A stretch of 64,000 nt of DNA from Cyclobacteriaceae bacterium (GCA_016786495.1 JAEUUJ010000025.1:25435-89434), one strand, 5' to 3'. Numbered from the stretch's first letter, positions 54,343-63,078 are shown. Numbers and translations are program-made. The notes: generated from the letters alone by a model not told the origin.

Positions 54343-54372
54343 TTGGTAAAATCAAATTTACTTCTACTTTTG
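54343..54372 (+). promoter_or_regulatory. Promoter of the SAM-riboswitch operon
   Basis: TTG (54343-54345) and TACTTTTG (54365-54372) are separated by exactly 19 nt, matching the Bacteroidota primary-sigma consensus. Transcription would begin at about 54378, just at the first strand of riboswitch helix P1. Confidence 0.7.
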
Positions 54373-54378
54373 TGAACG

Positions 54379-54478
54379 ATTTATACAGAAGGGAGAAGAG
54401 ACGGACTCGATGATCCCCTGGCAACTTCCGGTAAAACGGATCAGTGCCCATCCGCCCAACGAAAAGGGAACTATAAAT
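54379..54478 (+). promoter_or_regulatory. SAM-I-type (S-box) riboswitch aptamer
   Basis: The 100-nt element is closed by a 7-bp P1 helix (ATTTATA at 54379-54385 with TATAAAT at 54472-54478). Inside are S-box core elements in the right order: GAGACGGACTCGATGA, CCCCTGGCAAC (family CCxGGCAACC) and CAGTGCCCATCC (family GGUGCcAAuUCC). A P3-like stem CCGGT...ACGG lies between the last two. Length, P1 position at the transcript start and core order fit SAM-I riboswitches, although several core bases deviate. It should lower expression of the downstream operon when SAM is plentiful. Confidence 0.72.
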
Positions 54479-54546
54479 TTAAACGCGCATGAAGCAGAGA
54501 CAGACTACCCCATGATCCTTCAGCCATCCAAGATCGGCTGCGATCC

Positions 54547-54566
54547 GGTTCTCCGAACCACTTTTT
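54547..54566 (+). terminator. Candidate expression-platform terminator
   Basis: GGTTC / GAACC with a 3-nt loop is followed by AC and five T. It lies 69 nt beyond the aptamer and 32 nt before the ATP-grasp start. The stem is short; a longer fold using CAGCC / GGCTG just upstream is possible. Confidence 0.45.
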
Positions 54567-54597
54567 AAAATCAATCTACCATTTCACCTTTTTCTAC

Positions 54598-55572
54598 ATG
54601 AAATCTCCGAATAAACCCATTGGAATATTTTACGAACATCACGTTTGGTTCAAGCCCCTTTTTGATGAACTACAGCGCAGGAACATTCCGTTTGTAAGAA
54701 TCAATGCTGCCCAAAACCAATTCAATCCGCAGGAACGCGATGCGCCCTACAGCCTGGTCGTGAACCGGGTAAGCTCATCCGCGTATTTGCGCGGTAACGT
54801 GCAGGGTATCTTTTACACGGCAAACTTTCTCAATCATATCGAACGCCTCGGGATACCCGTGGTGAATGGCACCTTCGCACAGGAAATCGAAACATCCAAG
54901 GCCCGCCAGCTCGGACTGATTGCTTCCCTCGGGCTATCGTTCCCCAAAACCCGGGTGATTAACCACATCAGCCAATTGTTGTCTGCGGCCAAGTCGCTTC
55001 GTTTTCCGATTCTGCTTAAACCTAACCTGGGCAGCATCGGGGCGGGGATTTTGAAATTCGACACCCCGCAAAAATTGCAACGCGCCATCGATTTGCATCA
55101 GATCAATTTGGGAGTTGATCACTCCACGCTTGTGCAGGAATTCATTCCGCCAAAAGGCGGATACATTGTTCGGGTAGAAACACTCAACAGCAAGTTCTTA
55201 TATGCCATCAAAATCTTTCCTGCCCGCGGCAACTTTAATCTTTCGGCTGCCGAACTTCACGAAATCCGGACAGCCGACAAAGACTCGGAAAATTCAACGG
55301 GTCGGATAAGAGTTGAGTCGTTCGTTCCCGACCGTAAAATCATTGACGATGTTGAACGGATTGCGAAGGCGGCCCGGCTTGATGCCGGTGGCGTGGAGTA
55401 CCTGATCCATCCCGAAACAAATGAACCCCATTACTACGACATCAATGCCTTATCGAACTTTATTGCACAGGCGGAGGACGTGATCGGGTTTAATCCGCAC
55501 GAGGCGTTTGTAGATTATCTGGAGCAACGCCTGCAACCGGTGTACGAACTTGAGCATAAGCCTTTGCTTTAA
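54598..55572 (+). CDS. RimK-like ATP-grasp ligase
   Basis: The 324 aa protein has an N-terminal pre-grasp domain (PIGIFYEHHVWFKPLFDELQ), then the ATP-grasp core. The core shows PILLKPNLGSIGAGILKF (about 139-156; lysine and Gly-rich loop), the linker strand TLVQEFIPPKGGYIVRVETL, and a metal-binding end with GGVEYLIHPETNEPHYYDIN and then NALSNF. It fits RimK-type enzymes, which activate a carboxylate as acyl phosphate and join it to an amine. The substrate is unknown. It is the first gene behind the SAM riboswitch and is followed after 5 nt by the alpha/beta-hydrolase-fold gene. Confidence 0.8.
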   Translation: MKSPNKPIGIFYEHHVWFKPLFDELQRRNIPFVRINAAQNQFNPQERDAPYSLVVNRVSSSAYLRGNVQGIFYTANFLNHIERLGIPVVNGTFAQEIETSKARQLGLIASLGLSFPKTRVINHISQLLSAAKSLRFPILLKPNLGSIGAGILKFDTPQKLQRAIDLHQINLGVDHSTLVQEFIPPKGGYIVRVETLNSKFLYAIKIFPARGNFNLSAAELHEIRTADKDSENSTGRIRVESFVPDRKIIDDVERIAKAARLDAGGVEYLIHPETNEPHYYDINALSNFIAQAEDVIGFNPHEAFVDYLEQRLQPVYELEHKPLL

Positions 55573-55577
55573 TTTTA

Positions 55578-56369
55578 ATGGTTGGAGGGATGGGGGTATC
55601 GAATAATTCATATTACCAAACGTATGTCAACACCGGAGAAGGGCAGGTAGTAATCTTATTGCATGGAATCTTCGGTAATGTTCACATCTGGAAACCCGTG
55701 GTGGAAGCACTTCGGAATTCATACCGGGTAATTGTTCCCCGAATTCCCCTGAGTGATTTACCGCTGGAAGATGCTAATGTAAGGCACATCGCTCATGTGT
55801 TGCATGAGTTTATCGAACATCATGCGCTCAAAAATGTTGTGTTGGTGGGGCATGCCGTGGGTGGACAACTTGCGTTGATGTACACCCACCTCTATCCGGC
55901 CAATGTTCGTAAGCTGGTATTGGTAGGGAGTGCGGGACTAATGGAACGAAATCCGCTGGCGGATCCGGAAGCACTGAATTTTCAGATCTTGCAGGATGAA
56001 TTTGAACACGCCTATTTTTTTAAGGGCTATTCATCCGACAAAATAGCGGAAGAGCTCTGCGAAGTTGCCGGTGATGAATCGAAACAAGCGGCCCTGGGTA
56101 AAATTGCCGAGTCGTCAAAACTTTTCCAGGTTTCTGCTTTCTTAAACAAGATTGATCACCCTGTTTTATTGGTCTGGGGGTTACATGATCCTGTATCTCC
56201 CCCGGAGTCGGCACTTCACTTTAATGATCTGCTGTCGAATTCAGAAATCAAGTTTATCGAGAATTGCGGCCACGTACCCATGCTCGAGAAGCCCGATCAG
56301 TTTGTGAATCATCTGCTGGCATTTCTCAAGCCTGCTTCCGGAAGTGCATGGCACTCTGAAAAACATTGA
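55578..56369 (+). CDS. Alpha/beta-hydrolase-fold protein lacking the nucleophile serine
   Basis: The 263 aa protein has a clear fold signature: VVILLHGIFGNVHIWKPVVE with the HG oxyanion motif, LVWGLHDPVSPP with the acid Asp, and FIENCGHVPMLEKP with the catalytic His. The nucleophile elbow, however, reads LVGHAVGGQLAL: the expected Ser is Ala93 (codon GCC at 55854-55856). The protein is therefore probably not a normal esterase; it may be a binding protein, use another mechanism, or be an inactivated enzyme. It follows the ATP-grasp gene by 5 nt and precedes the APC permease by 63 nt. The start could also be ATG 55590. Confidence 0.82.
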   Translation: MVGGMGVSNNSYYQTYVNTGEGQVVILLHGIFGNVHIWKPVVEALRNSYRVIVPRIPLSDLPLEDANVRHIAHVLHEFIEHHALKNVVLVGHAVGGQLALMYTHLYPANVRKLVLVGSAGLMERNPLADPEALNFQILQDEFEHAYFFKGYSSDKIAEELCEVAGDESKQAALGKIAESSKLFQVSAFLNKIDHPVLLVWGLHDPVSPPESALHFNDLLSNSEIKFIENCGHVPMLEKPDQFVNHLLAFLKPASGSAWHSEKH

Positions 56370-56432
56370 CTATTTTCGATTGATCCGACACTAATTTTTA
56401 AATAATCGTGTTTGTCGGGAAAACCACCTCGA

Positions 56433-57776
56433 ATGCCCGCACCCGTTCCCGAACGCAAACTCGGACTCCTTCAGGCCACGGCCATCAACATGATCGACAT
56501 GGTCGGTATTGGTCCGTTCATAACCATGCCCATGGTCATCGGCGCGATGAATGGTCCGTACTTTCTGTATGCGTGGATCGCGGGCGCATTGCTTTCGTTT
56601 ATCGATGCCATGGTATGGAGCGAACTGGGTGCTGCGTTTCCGCTGGCCGGAGGTTCCTATAATTTTCTCAAAGAGACCTACGCAAAAACCGGTGCCGGAA
56701 AGTTGATGAGCTTTTTGTTCGTCTGGCAAACCATGATCCAGGCTCCGTTGGTCATCGCATCGGCAGCGATAGGCTTCGCGGCATATTTTTCTTACCTCGT
56801 GCCGGTATCGATCTGGCAATCGAAGATGATCAGCGGGGGAGTGGTTGTGCTGATTGTTGTGTTACTCTTCCGCAAGATCGAAGCCATTGGTAAAATAAGC
56901 GTGGCGCTTTGGGTAGTTGTGATCGGAACCATACTCTGGATTATCGGTGGCGGAGTGGTGCACGGGAATTTCCTTCAGCCGCTGGCCGACATGAATCAAA
57001 ATCTTACCGTCAACTATGCGTTTGTTGCAGCCATTGGCTATGCATCCGTGAAAACGGTTTACAGCTACCTGGGATATTATAATGTTTGTCACCTGGGTGG
57101 CGAGATCATTGATCCTTCAAAAAATATTCCGCGCAGCATGTTTCTTTCCATTTTCGGAATATCCGCGTTATACATCTTAATGAATGTAAGTGTGGTAAGC
57201 GTGATCCCGTGGAATTACGCGAAAGACAGTGAGTTTCTGGTTAGTTTATTCATGCAGGAACTGGCCGGCCCCGTTGCCGCAACTGTTGCCACCATTCTTA
57301 TTCTGATCGTAGCATTTGCTTCGGTGTTTTCGGCAACCCTGGGCTATAGCCGTATTCCGTATGCGGCTGCTGCCGATGGCTCGTTCTTCAACGTATTTGC
57401 ACGGTTGCACCCCACCGGAAATTTTCCCTACGTCTCGTTGCTCGTGCTTGGCGGAATTGCATTTGTATTCAGTTTGTTGTTTCGGCTGAGCGAGGTAATC
57501 AGTGCCATTCTCGCGATGCGCATTCTGATCCAGTTTATCGGACAGGCAATTGGGTTATTGATTCTAAGACGAAGCAAGAGTAAAGAATTTCCGTATAAAA
57601 TGCCCTTATATCCATGGCCCGTGATTGTCGCCATTGGCATGTGGGCATTTATTCTTTTTTCAACCGGATGGGAAATGATTGCCGGAGGCGCCTGCGTAAT
57701 CGCGCTCGGAATTGTTGCGTTTGCGGTTAAGTCGTACCTGGAAAAGCGATCGAATAGAGGTTATACTCCAAAATAA
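56433..57776 (+). CDS. APC-family amino-acid permease
   Basis: From ATG 56433 the product is 447 aa; an in-frame TTG at 56412 would add seven residues. It has about twelve helices and the APC-family opening LLQATAINMIDMVGIGPFI (helix 1 with the unwound Gly-rich site). ELGAAFPLAGGSYNFLKETY lies after helix 2. The C-terminal helices include PLYPWPVIVAIGMWAFILF. It exchanges or imports amino acids or related amines. It is 63 nt after the hydrolase-fold gene without an evident terminator, so it may be under the SAM riboswitch. Its end overlaps the convergent gene by 16 bp. Confidence 0.85.
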   Translation: MPAPVPERKLGLLQATAINMIDMVGIGPFITMPMVIGAMNGPYFLYAWIAGALLSFIDAMVWSELGAAFPLAGGSYNFLKETYAKTGAGKLMSFLFVWQTMIQAPLVIASAAIGFAAYFSYLVPVSIWQSKMISGGVVVLIVVLLFRKIEAIGKISVALWVVVIGTILWIIGGGVVHGNFLQPLADMNQNLTVNYAFVAAIGYASVKTVYSYLGYYNVCHLGGEIIDPSKNIPRSMFLSIFGISALYILMNVSVVSVIPWNYAKDSEFLVSLFMQELAGPVAATVATILILIVAFASVFSATLGYSRIPYAAAADGSFFNVFARLHPTGNFPYVSLLVLGGIAFVFSLLFRLSEVISAILAMRILIQFIGQAIGLLILRRSKSKEFPYKMPLYPWPVIVAIGMWAFILFSTGWEMIAGGACVIALGIVAFAVKSYLEKRSNRGYTPK

Positions 57777-58360
57777 TTCTCTTCAATGTCAACAAACCGC
57801 TCTGAATCTTTGTGCTGATCGTAATACTGCAGAAACTCGGGGTATCTGCGGTAGCTGAATCGGATGCGACTATCGTCATCAATTTGTGCATAGAGTAGAA
57901 TCACGATTGAAAGGAGGGCGAATCTCCAGGTTGTCCTTTTGTTGCCAACCATCGTTTTTTTGATCGAAGTAATACGGTCCAGAAAACCGGTAATGATCAT
58001 GAGTACGAAACCCAGAATCATCATCTTCGGTTCCCCGGGCAAGTACATGAATTTGAATACGAAGGCGAACAAAACCGTAAAGGATGTAAAACCGTAAAGG
58101 ATTGTTATGGCAACCGTGCGAAACGAGGTTGTCGCAGGTTTGTTAATCCACCAGTTTGCAAACAGATAGATGGCCCCGAGCAAAAGAGCCACAAACATCG
58201 GAAAGACAACCGTTCTCGGAAAGCCGAGTACATCGCGCACGAGTACGCCCGCGGCCAGAATTACCGCCAGTGCCAGTTCAATCATAAGGCCTGTTGATGA
58301 CTCAGGTTTTTTCTCTACCTCTTCCGTAAACGGCCGGTCAATCGGTTGGGTGCTATTCAT
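57761..58360 (-). CDS. Four-helix membrane protein of unknown function
   Basis: The 199 aa protein has a polar N-terminus (25 residues), four hydrophobic segments (about 26-42, 48-67, 84-105 and 112-128), one more near 146-160 and a charged C-terminal tail of about 40 residues (DDDSRIRFSYRRYPEF). I recognise no family. It lies just downstream of the lipoprotein glycoside-hydrolase gene on the same strand with a 13-nt gap, so it is probably co-transcribed with it. Confidence 0.6.
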   Translation of the reverse strand: MNSTQPIDRPFTEEVEKKPESSTGLMIELALAVILAAGVLVRDVLGFPRTVVFPMFVALLLGAIYLFANWWINKPATTSFRTVAITILYGFTSFTVLFAFVFKFMYLPGEPKMMILGFVLMIITGFLDRITSIKKTMVGNKRTTWRFALLSIVILLYAQIDDDSRIRFSYRRYPEFLQYYDQHKDSERFVDIEENYFGV

Positions 58361-58373
58361 GATTCTTAGAAAA

Positions 58374-60386
58374 TTAGTAACACTCCAGTTCGGTGAGTGC
58401 TACTTGCCTGGTCTTATGTTCAAACGTGATACGTAGGGCCTCAGCGTGTACCGTACTGAATTCAATTGTGTTGGATGTATTCCCGGTTAATGGCTTTGAA
58501 CCTTTTAGTTCTGCTAATTTCCAATCGTTACCGGATTTATATTCAACCGTAAATGAATCCGGTGTTTCAAAACGAGTATGATCCACAAACAGGTAAAGGT
58601 TGACAGCGTTCAAAGTCGTGGTTTTTCCAAAGTCGATTGAATACCAGTCGGTTGTTGAGGTTGATCCGGTAGTCGCCCACCGGTTCCGGATTTCCGGGAA
58701 GTACCAGATGCGACCATCAATTGCCTGGTAAAGCGAATCGGGTAAATTGTTAACAGACGCTGACGGGACCGGGAAGTCTTTTTTGCGCAGATTCAACGCA
58801 GCATTAACCGGTGTTTTTTCAGATGCCCGGTTACGGGGTTCACCGATGGATACAACCTTTTTGGAACCCCGACCAGTTGCGTCAGCCTTCTTTCCATCTA
58901 CAAAAACCGTGACGCCTTTACCAATGTTGTATTTGGTTCCGTCCCGGTCATAGACTACCGAAACGTCATGACCGCGATAGTTAATGTTATCAAGATAAAA
59001 ATATTCAATCGAGTTATCGATGAGCGGGTTGATCGTTAAGCTGTCGCCTTCCGATGGCCGGATTCCACACAGCCCGGAAATAATCAAGTTGTTGTACGTA
59101 GAGTGGAGGTAATGATTGCTCCAGTAATAATAAACGATCGGTCCGCCCAGGTTGGGATCATAATTTTCAACCAGGTTAATTTTTCCGTCAGGTAAATAAT
59201 GCTGGCGTGTGAAAAGCCTTAACACGTTCAGATAGTCGGAGTTTGAGATCAGCTGCTGGTTATAATTGTTCAGCACGTTGGCCATGGCCGTCAACGTCTG
59301 GCTGGATTGATACGGCCAGCTCGGGCCGTTCCACTGGCTTCCGCGTTTTCCTTCAAACCAAATGAATTGTTTGAAATAATATTGATAGGAAGGTTCGTTT
59401 GTTCGGAATCCATACCTGCCGAGAAGCTGTGCGGTGTCGAGAACGTGTTTCCAGGCAACGGTGTACGCATCATCATCGGCTGGAAGATTAAAGTACCAGG
59501 GTGCCATGCCGGCCAGTTCCCGCCCGCGAATGAACGACCAGTATTTCACAAACGTGTTGTTCATTTTATAGCGGTCGGTGAAATGCTGAAGCGAATCATT
59601 CCACAAGTATTTTTCCACGCGCGATTTCAAGTCGGCTGCACGTTGTGCATACAACGCCTGCGTTTCACGGTCACCTTTTAATGCAGCTGTTTTGGAAATT
59701 GCCAACGCATTGCCATACATGTAACTATTAATGGTCGGCCGAAAGGTTTCGCCACCATCAAAGCCTGCAGTACCACCCGAACCATCGATAGACGCAATCG
59801 TATATTCGGTTGCATCGGGCATTGCCGGAATCCAGAACATATGCTTCGTACTGTCCCAGTGGTCGTACCAACCCTCGTACGTACTTTTCATTTTATCGAG
59901 CTGTGAAAGAAGGAAATCCCTGTCGCCATCTACCAGGTATCGTGCATACGCAGCATCGGCTACACTTTCACTGTACCGCCTGTCATTACCACCCTGCTGG
60001 TATAGATTGTTGATGTAGCCGTCCAGGTAGCGCGGATCGCGCAGCCAGCGCCCTTCATATATGTGATGCATCGATGCTGCGTTGATTGTGCAGAACGGTT
60101 CACGGTCCCATGCCACGTGATCGATAAATTCTGTTATGATAAATTCATTCGCACCGGTGTTTCGGATGTGCGCTTTGTAGAGCTTCCACCGGTAGTAGTA
60201 AACCTGTTCAATCTCTTTGTCGGAACATTCAAAGAAAGGAATGTTCGACTCGTACCAGGCTGCATCTTCCTGGAAATGTGCGTTCGCCAGTTTGGTATGA
60301 TCAAGTGACGGTTTTTCAACGGTTGAAGAGCATGCGCCAAGCATCAGGCAGGCAGTGACCAGCAGCAGTCCGGATTTTAGGTTCAT
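58374..60386 (-). CDS. Lipoprotein glycoside hydrolase (MGH1/GH63-like) with C-terminal discoidin-like domain
   Basis: The 670 aa protein has a lipoprotein signal (NLKSGLLLVTACLMLGACSS, lipobox LGAC). A large (alpha/alpha)6-barrel region follows at about residues 40-480: EQVYYYRWKLYKAHIRNT, then FWIPAMPDATEYTIASIDGS, FEGKRGSQWNGPSWPYQSSQ and GPIVYYYWSNHYLHSTYNN. This is the pattern of the MGH1-like/GH63-related hydrolases. The last 125 residues look like an F5/8 type C (discoidin) carbohydrate-binding domain (ATTGSTSTTDWYSIDFGK). It probably cleaves an alpha-glycosidic bond at the cell surface or in the periplasm. No SusC/SusD pair is nearby, so the sugar is unknown. Confidence 0.75.
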   Translation of the reverse strand: MNLKSGLLLVTACLMLGACSSTVEKPSLDHTKLANAHFQEDAAWYESNIPFFECSDKEIEQVYYYRWKLYKAHIRNTGANEFIITEFIDHVAWDREPFCTINAASMHHIYEGRWLRDPRYLDGYINNLYQQGGNDRRYSESVADAAYARYLVDGDRDFLLSQLDKMKSTYEGWYDHWDSTKHMFWIPAMPDATEYTIASIDGSGGTAGFDGGETFRPTINSYMYGNALAISKTAALKGDRETQALYAQRAADLKSRVEKYLWNDSLQHFTDRYKMNNTFVKYWSFIRGRELAGMAPWYFNLPADDDAYTVAWKHVLDTAQLLGRYGFRTNEPSYQYYFKQFIWFEGKRGSQWNGPSWPYQSSQTLTAMANVLNNYNQQLISNSDYLNVLRLFTRQHYLPDGKINLVENYDPNLGGPIVYYYWSNHYLHSTYNNLIISGLCGIRPSEGDSLTINPLIDNSIEYFYLDNINYRGHDVSVVYDRDGTKYNIGKGVTVFVDGKKADATGRGSKKVVSIGEPRNRASEKTPVNAALNLRKKDFPVPSASVNNLPDSLYQAIDGRIWYFPEIRNRWATTGSTSTTDWYSIDFGKTTTLNAVNLYLFVDHTRFETPDSFTVEYKSGNDWKLAELKGSKPLTGNTSNTIEFSTVHAEALRITFEHKTRQVALTELECY

Positions 60387-60453
60387 TTGAAAACGGGTTA
60401 TGGAAAGATAGCATTTAATGCCAACTCCCGCGACCGTTTTTGTGTCCGGATTT

Positions 60454-61533
60454 TTATTCCTTTGGAATGCTCAACGAAAAGGATGAACCCTTGCCTTCTT
60501 CACTTTCAAACCAGATTTCCGCGCCAAGCATATCGGCCAGTGTTTTGGAAATGTAGAGCCCGAGTCCGAACGACTGCTCGCCTTGTAACCCGACACGCCC
60601 AAGACCTTGCTGGCGCTGGAAGATCTTTTTTTGCAGGGCTTGAGGAATGCCGATTCCTTTGTCGATGATTCTGATCACCACTTCGGATTCAAATTCATCC
60701 ACGCACAGCAGAATCGGATCGCTTTCGCGCGAGTACTTAATCGCGTTCGAGGTAAGGTTATTCACGATGAGCAGCAGCTTAACCTCATCGGTGGATACGA
60801 TAATCGAATCTGAAGCAGACCGGAATGTAATCGGCCGGCTGATATAACTTTGTTTTAGTTCATCCGCAATGTGACCAACCTGCTTAGCAACATCCAGCCG
60901 GTTTTTTCGCGACACGATGTGGGGCGCTTCGCGATACTCCTCTTGATTTAATGCTTCAATCACCCGCAGGCAATGGCGACTGTTTTCCTGAACAAGACCG
61001 AGATACGCCCGCAGGTTCTGATCATCTCCGCCAATGTGTTTCGTTGCTTCCGCAGAAAGATGTTGCATGAGGTTCAATGCCCCGCTGATATGGTGTACCA
61101 ACGTATCCAGCAGGTTGTTTTTCTTCATCGTGTATTTCAGGAGGTATTCTTTGTGCTGATACGCCTCCGTGATGTCGCGCACAATAATCGCCACCGAATT
61201 CGAATCCGTCATGACGTAACCCCGGCACGACAAGTAAATCTCGCGCCCGTCCTTGCTCTGCATGCGCACTTGCACCTGGGCTGTTGATTTCTCCAGCAGT
61301 TCTGCGAAATGATTTTCCAGATGCGCACGCTCCGGAGATTCAAGTTGCGCGAGTAGAGAAAATACCTCCTTTTGGGAAGATTTTTCCATCAGCCCCGTCA
61401 GCGCAACAGCTGCGGGATTGGAATAGACTACTTGTTTGTCTCGGAGGCTGAATACGATAAAACCTTCTTTTGAAAGGTTTACTAGTTCCTGCACGATCGG
61501 AAGGGTCGCCACGTGTTCCATGACTCGCCCCAT
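60454..61533 (-). CDS. PAS-domain histidine kinase (cytoplasmic)
   Basis: The 359 aa protein has no membrane helix. A PAS domain covers about residues 15-130 (GFIVFSLRDKQVVYSNPAAV). An unusual dimerisation region follows with DTLVHHISGALNLMQHLSAE, where a typical HE/D-xx-TP motif is absent. The HATPase_c domain shows LLLIVNNLTSNAIKYS, DKGIGIP and FGLGLYISKTLADML. The response-regulator gene lies 18 nt upstream on the same strand, so kinase and NarL-type regulator form one unit with the regulator first in coordinates only. The missing standard H-box motif leaves the phospho-site uncertain. Confidence 0.78.
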   Translation of the reverse strand: MGRVMEHVATLPIVQELVNLSKEGFIVFSLRDKQVVYSNPAAVALTGLMEKSSQKEVFSLLAQLESPERAHLENHFAELLEKSTAQVQVRMQSKDGREIYLSCRGYVMTDSNSVAIIVRDITEAYQHKEYLLKYTMKKNNLLDTLVHHISGALNLMQHLSAEATKHIGGDDQNLRAYLGLVQENSRHCLRVIEALNQEEYREAPHIVSRKNRLDVAKQVGHIADELKQSYISRPITFRSASDSIIVSTDEVKLLLIVNNLTSNAIKYSRESDPILLCVDEFESEVVIRIIDKGIGIPQALQKKIFQRQQGLGRVGLQGEQSFGLGLYISKTLADMLGAEIWFESEEGKGSSFSLSIPKE

Positions 61534-61551
61534 GCAAAATAATAGCCAGAC

Positions 61552-62220
61552 CTACTTTTTCACCAAACCCAGCGCAGATGCATAGGCGATCAATTCCACC
61601 GTATTTTTTACCTGACCTTTGTCGATCATGTTTTTACGGTGCGATTCTACCGTGCGCTCGGTGATGAAAAGCTGCTCGGCAATTTCGCGTGACGATTTGC
61701 CCTGCGCCAGCAATTCGAGCACTTCACGCTCGCGTTGCGAGAACAACTGCTCTTTGCCCCGCAGGTTGCTTTCGATGCCGAGCAAAAACCGGTTCAGATT
61801 TTTTAACCGTCCTGACGTTTCCACGCAGATGAATTTCTGACCATCATTTACTGTTTTGATGGCGCGGATCAATTCTTCAAAGCCCGATTTTTTGGAAACA
61901 AATCCCAGCGCACCGGCATTAATAATTCCGGCTACGCGGTCAGCATCGTCATATACCGAATGCGCAACAATTTTGATGTGCGGGTAAGCATCCTGAATAT
62001 GCCGGCAAAGCTGAAATCCGTTCATGGTTTTCAGATCTTCCATGGCATCCAGGTAAATGTCAAGAATCAGAACATCTACGGGTGTATGTTCAAGTTTGCG
62101 TAACAGTTCCTCACCGTCTTTCGCCTCGCCCGCAACTTCAATTTGTTCGTCCTGACTCAGAAGATGCTTGATCCCGTCACGCATAATCTTGTAATCCTCT
62201 ACATGAAAAACCCGTATCAT
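61552..62220 (-). CDS. NarL/LuxR-type response regulator
   Basis: ATG 62220 opens with the family start (IRVFHVEDYKIMRDGI) and gives 222 aa; the open frame further upstream is only the opposite strand of a receiver gene. The receiver domain has Asp54 (VDVLILDIYLD). A LuxR-type helix-turn-helix lies at about 158-215 (LFSQREREVLELLAQGKSS, then LFITERTVESHRKNM). It is transcribed before the PAS kinase gene (18-nt gap), its likely partner. Confidence 0.92.
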   Translation of the reverse strand: MIRVFHVEDYKIMRDGIKHLLSQDEQIEVAGEAKDGEELLRKLEHTPVDVLILDIYLDAMEDLKTMNGFQLCRHIQDAYPHIKIVAHSVYDDADRVAGIINAGALGFVSKKSGFEELIRAIKTVNDGQKFICVETSGRLKNLNRFLLGIESNLRGKEQLFSQREREVLELLAQGKSSREIAEQLFITERTVESHRKNMIDKGQVKNTVELIAYASALGLVKK

Positions 62221-62491
62221 CGTTTTTAAATCTGCGCGAATAAGCACCGCTTTGACGTCTAAATCAACTTTGCAGGCGAAAAGCTCTGTAAAATCCGGAA
62301 ATCCACGGACAAATCTCTGCCGGTGTGATCGTGAATAGCTCACCGAGTAAAAAATCCGTGTTTTTCGGGATGGTTTTTCGCTGGATGAACCTCGTTCTTT
62401 ACATCCTAACGTTTTACCTGAACCGATTGTGTGCCGTGAAGTTAAGTCTGTGGGGTCTGGCTTCACGCTTCCGGTCAGGGCTTTGAAGCCT

Positions 62492-62872
62492 ATGACATTG
62501 CTTTTTATTGATGATGACCCCGAGGATATTGAACTGTTCCGGGATGCGATAAAAATCGTGAATCCATCATATCGCTGCCTAACTGCCACAAACGGAGATG
62601 ATGGCATGAAAATGCTGGAGACCGTAAAACCGGACCGGATTTTTTTAGATATCAATATGCCCGGTCTGGGTGGCTGGGATTTAGTAAAAATGATTCGCGG
62701 GCGCCACGAATTTGACAATACTCCGGTGTACATCCTGTCAACGTCACGAAATGCCGCCGAACGCGAGATGTTTATGCGAATCGGTGCCTCGAAGTGCCTG
62801 GTGAAACCGAGTTCGTTTCATGAATTGTGCGAGATATTTAGAACTGAGTTAATGGAGAACGACACACGATGA
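62492..62872 (+). CDS. Single-domain response regulator (receiver 1)
   Basis: The 126 aa protein is a stand-alone receiver: acidic triad LLFIDDDPED, phospho-acceptor Asp53 (RIFLDINMPGLGG), Thr/Ser switch STSR and Lys in CLVKPSS. ATG 62492 is chosen because it starts exactly at the fold. It overlaps the next gene by 4 bp. With no output domain it probably works in a phosphorelay or by protein contact with the kinase and regulators nearby. Confidence 0.9.
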   Translation: MTLLFIDDDPEDIELFRDAIKIVNPSYRCLTATNGDDGMKMLETVKPDRIFLDINMPGLGGWDLVKMIRGRHEFDNTPVYILSTSRNAAEREMFMRIGASKCLVKPSSFHELCEIFRTELMENDTR

Positions 62873-63078
62873 GTTTACCGGCAAGTGAGCTGAACGAATT
62901 TCATAAGAGCCTGGTGGATGCAAAGTTCAGGGCCTTTGTTATTGACCAACTTAAAAAAACGTTTCGTGGTGATTTTGAGTTGATCGAAAATGACCTGAAC
63001 GAGCTATTGAGTTATAAAACCCTGCGTGAAATCCGCGCGAAGGCCAGTCAAAAAATTATCTCCCGGAAGAAGATTTAA
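62869..63078 (+). CDS. 69-aa helical protein between two receiver genes
   Basis: The 69 aa product is highly charged and predicted helical (SELNEFHKSLVDAKFRAFVI, then ENDLNELLSYKTLREIRAKA) with a basic end SRKKI. It starts inside the stop of receiver 1 (ATGA) and receiver 2 begins 1 nt after its stop, so all three are co-translated. It has no HxxKG-type phosphotransfer motif. It may be an adaptor or partner of one of the receivers. I do not recognise a family. Confidence 0.7.
   Translation: MSLPASELNEFHKSLVDAKFRAFVIDQLKKTFRGDFELIENDLNELLSYKTLREIRAKASQKIISRKKI

Noticed and set aside
61552-62733. 393-aa version of the NarL regulator with a long N-terminal extension
   Set aside because: The receiver fold starts exactly at ATG 62220; the extra 171 residues are the antisense of the divergent receiver gene.
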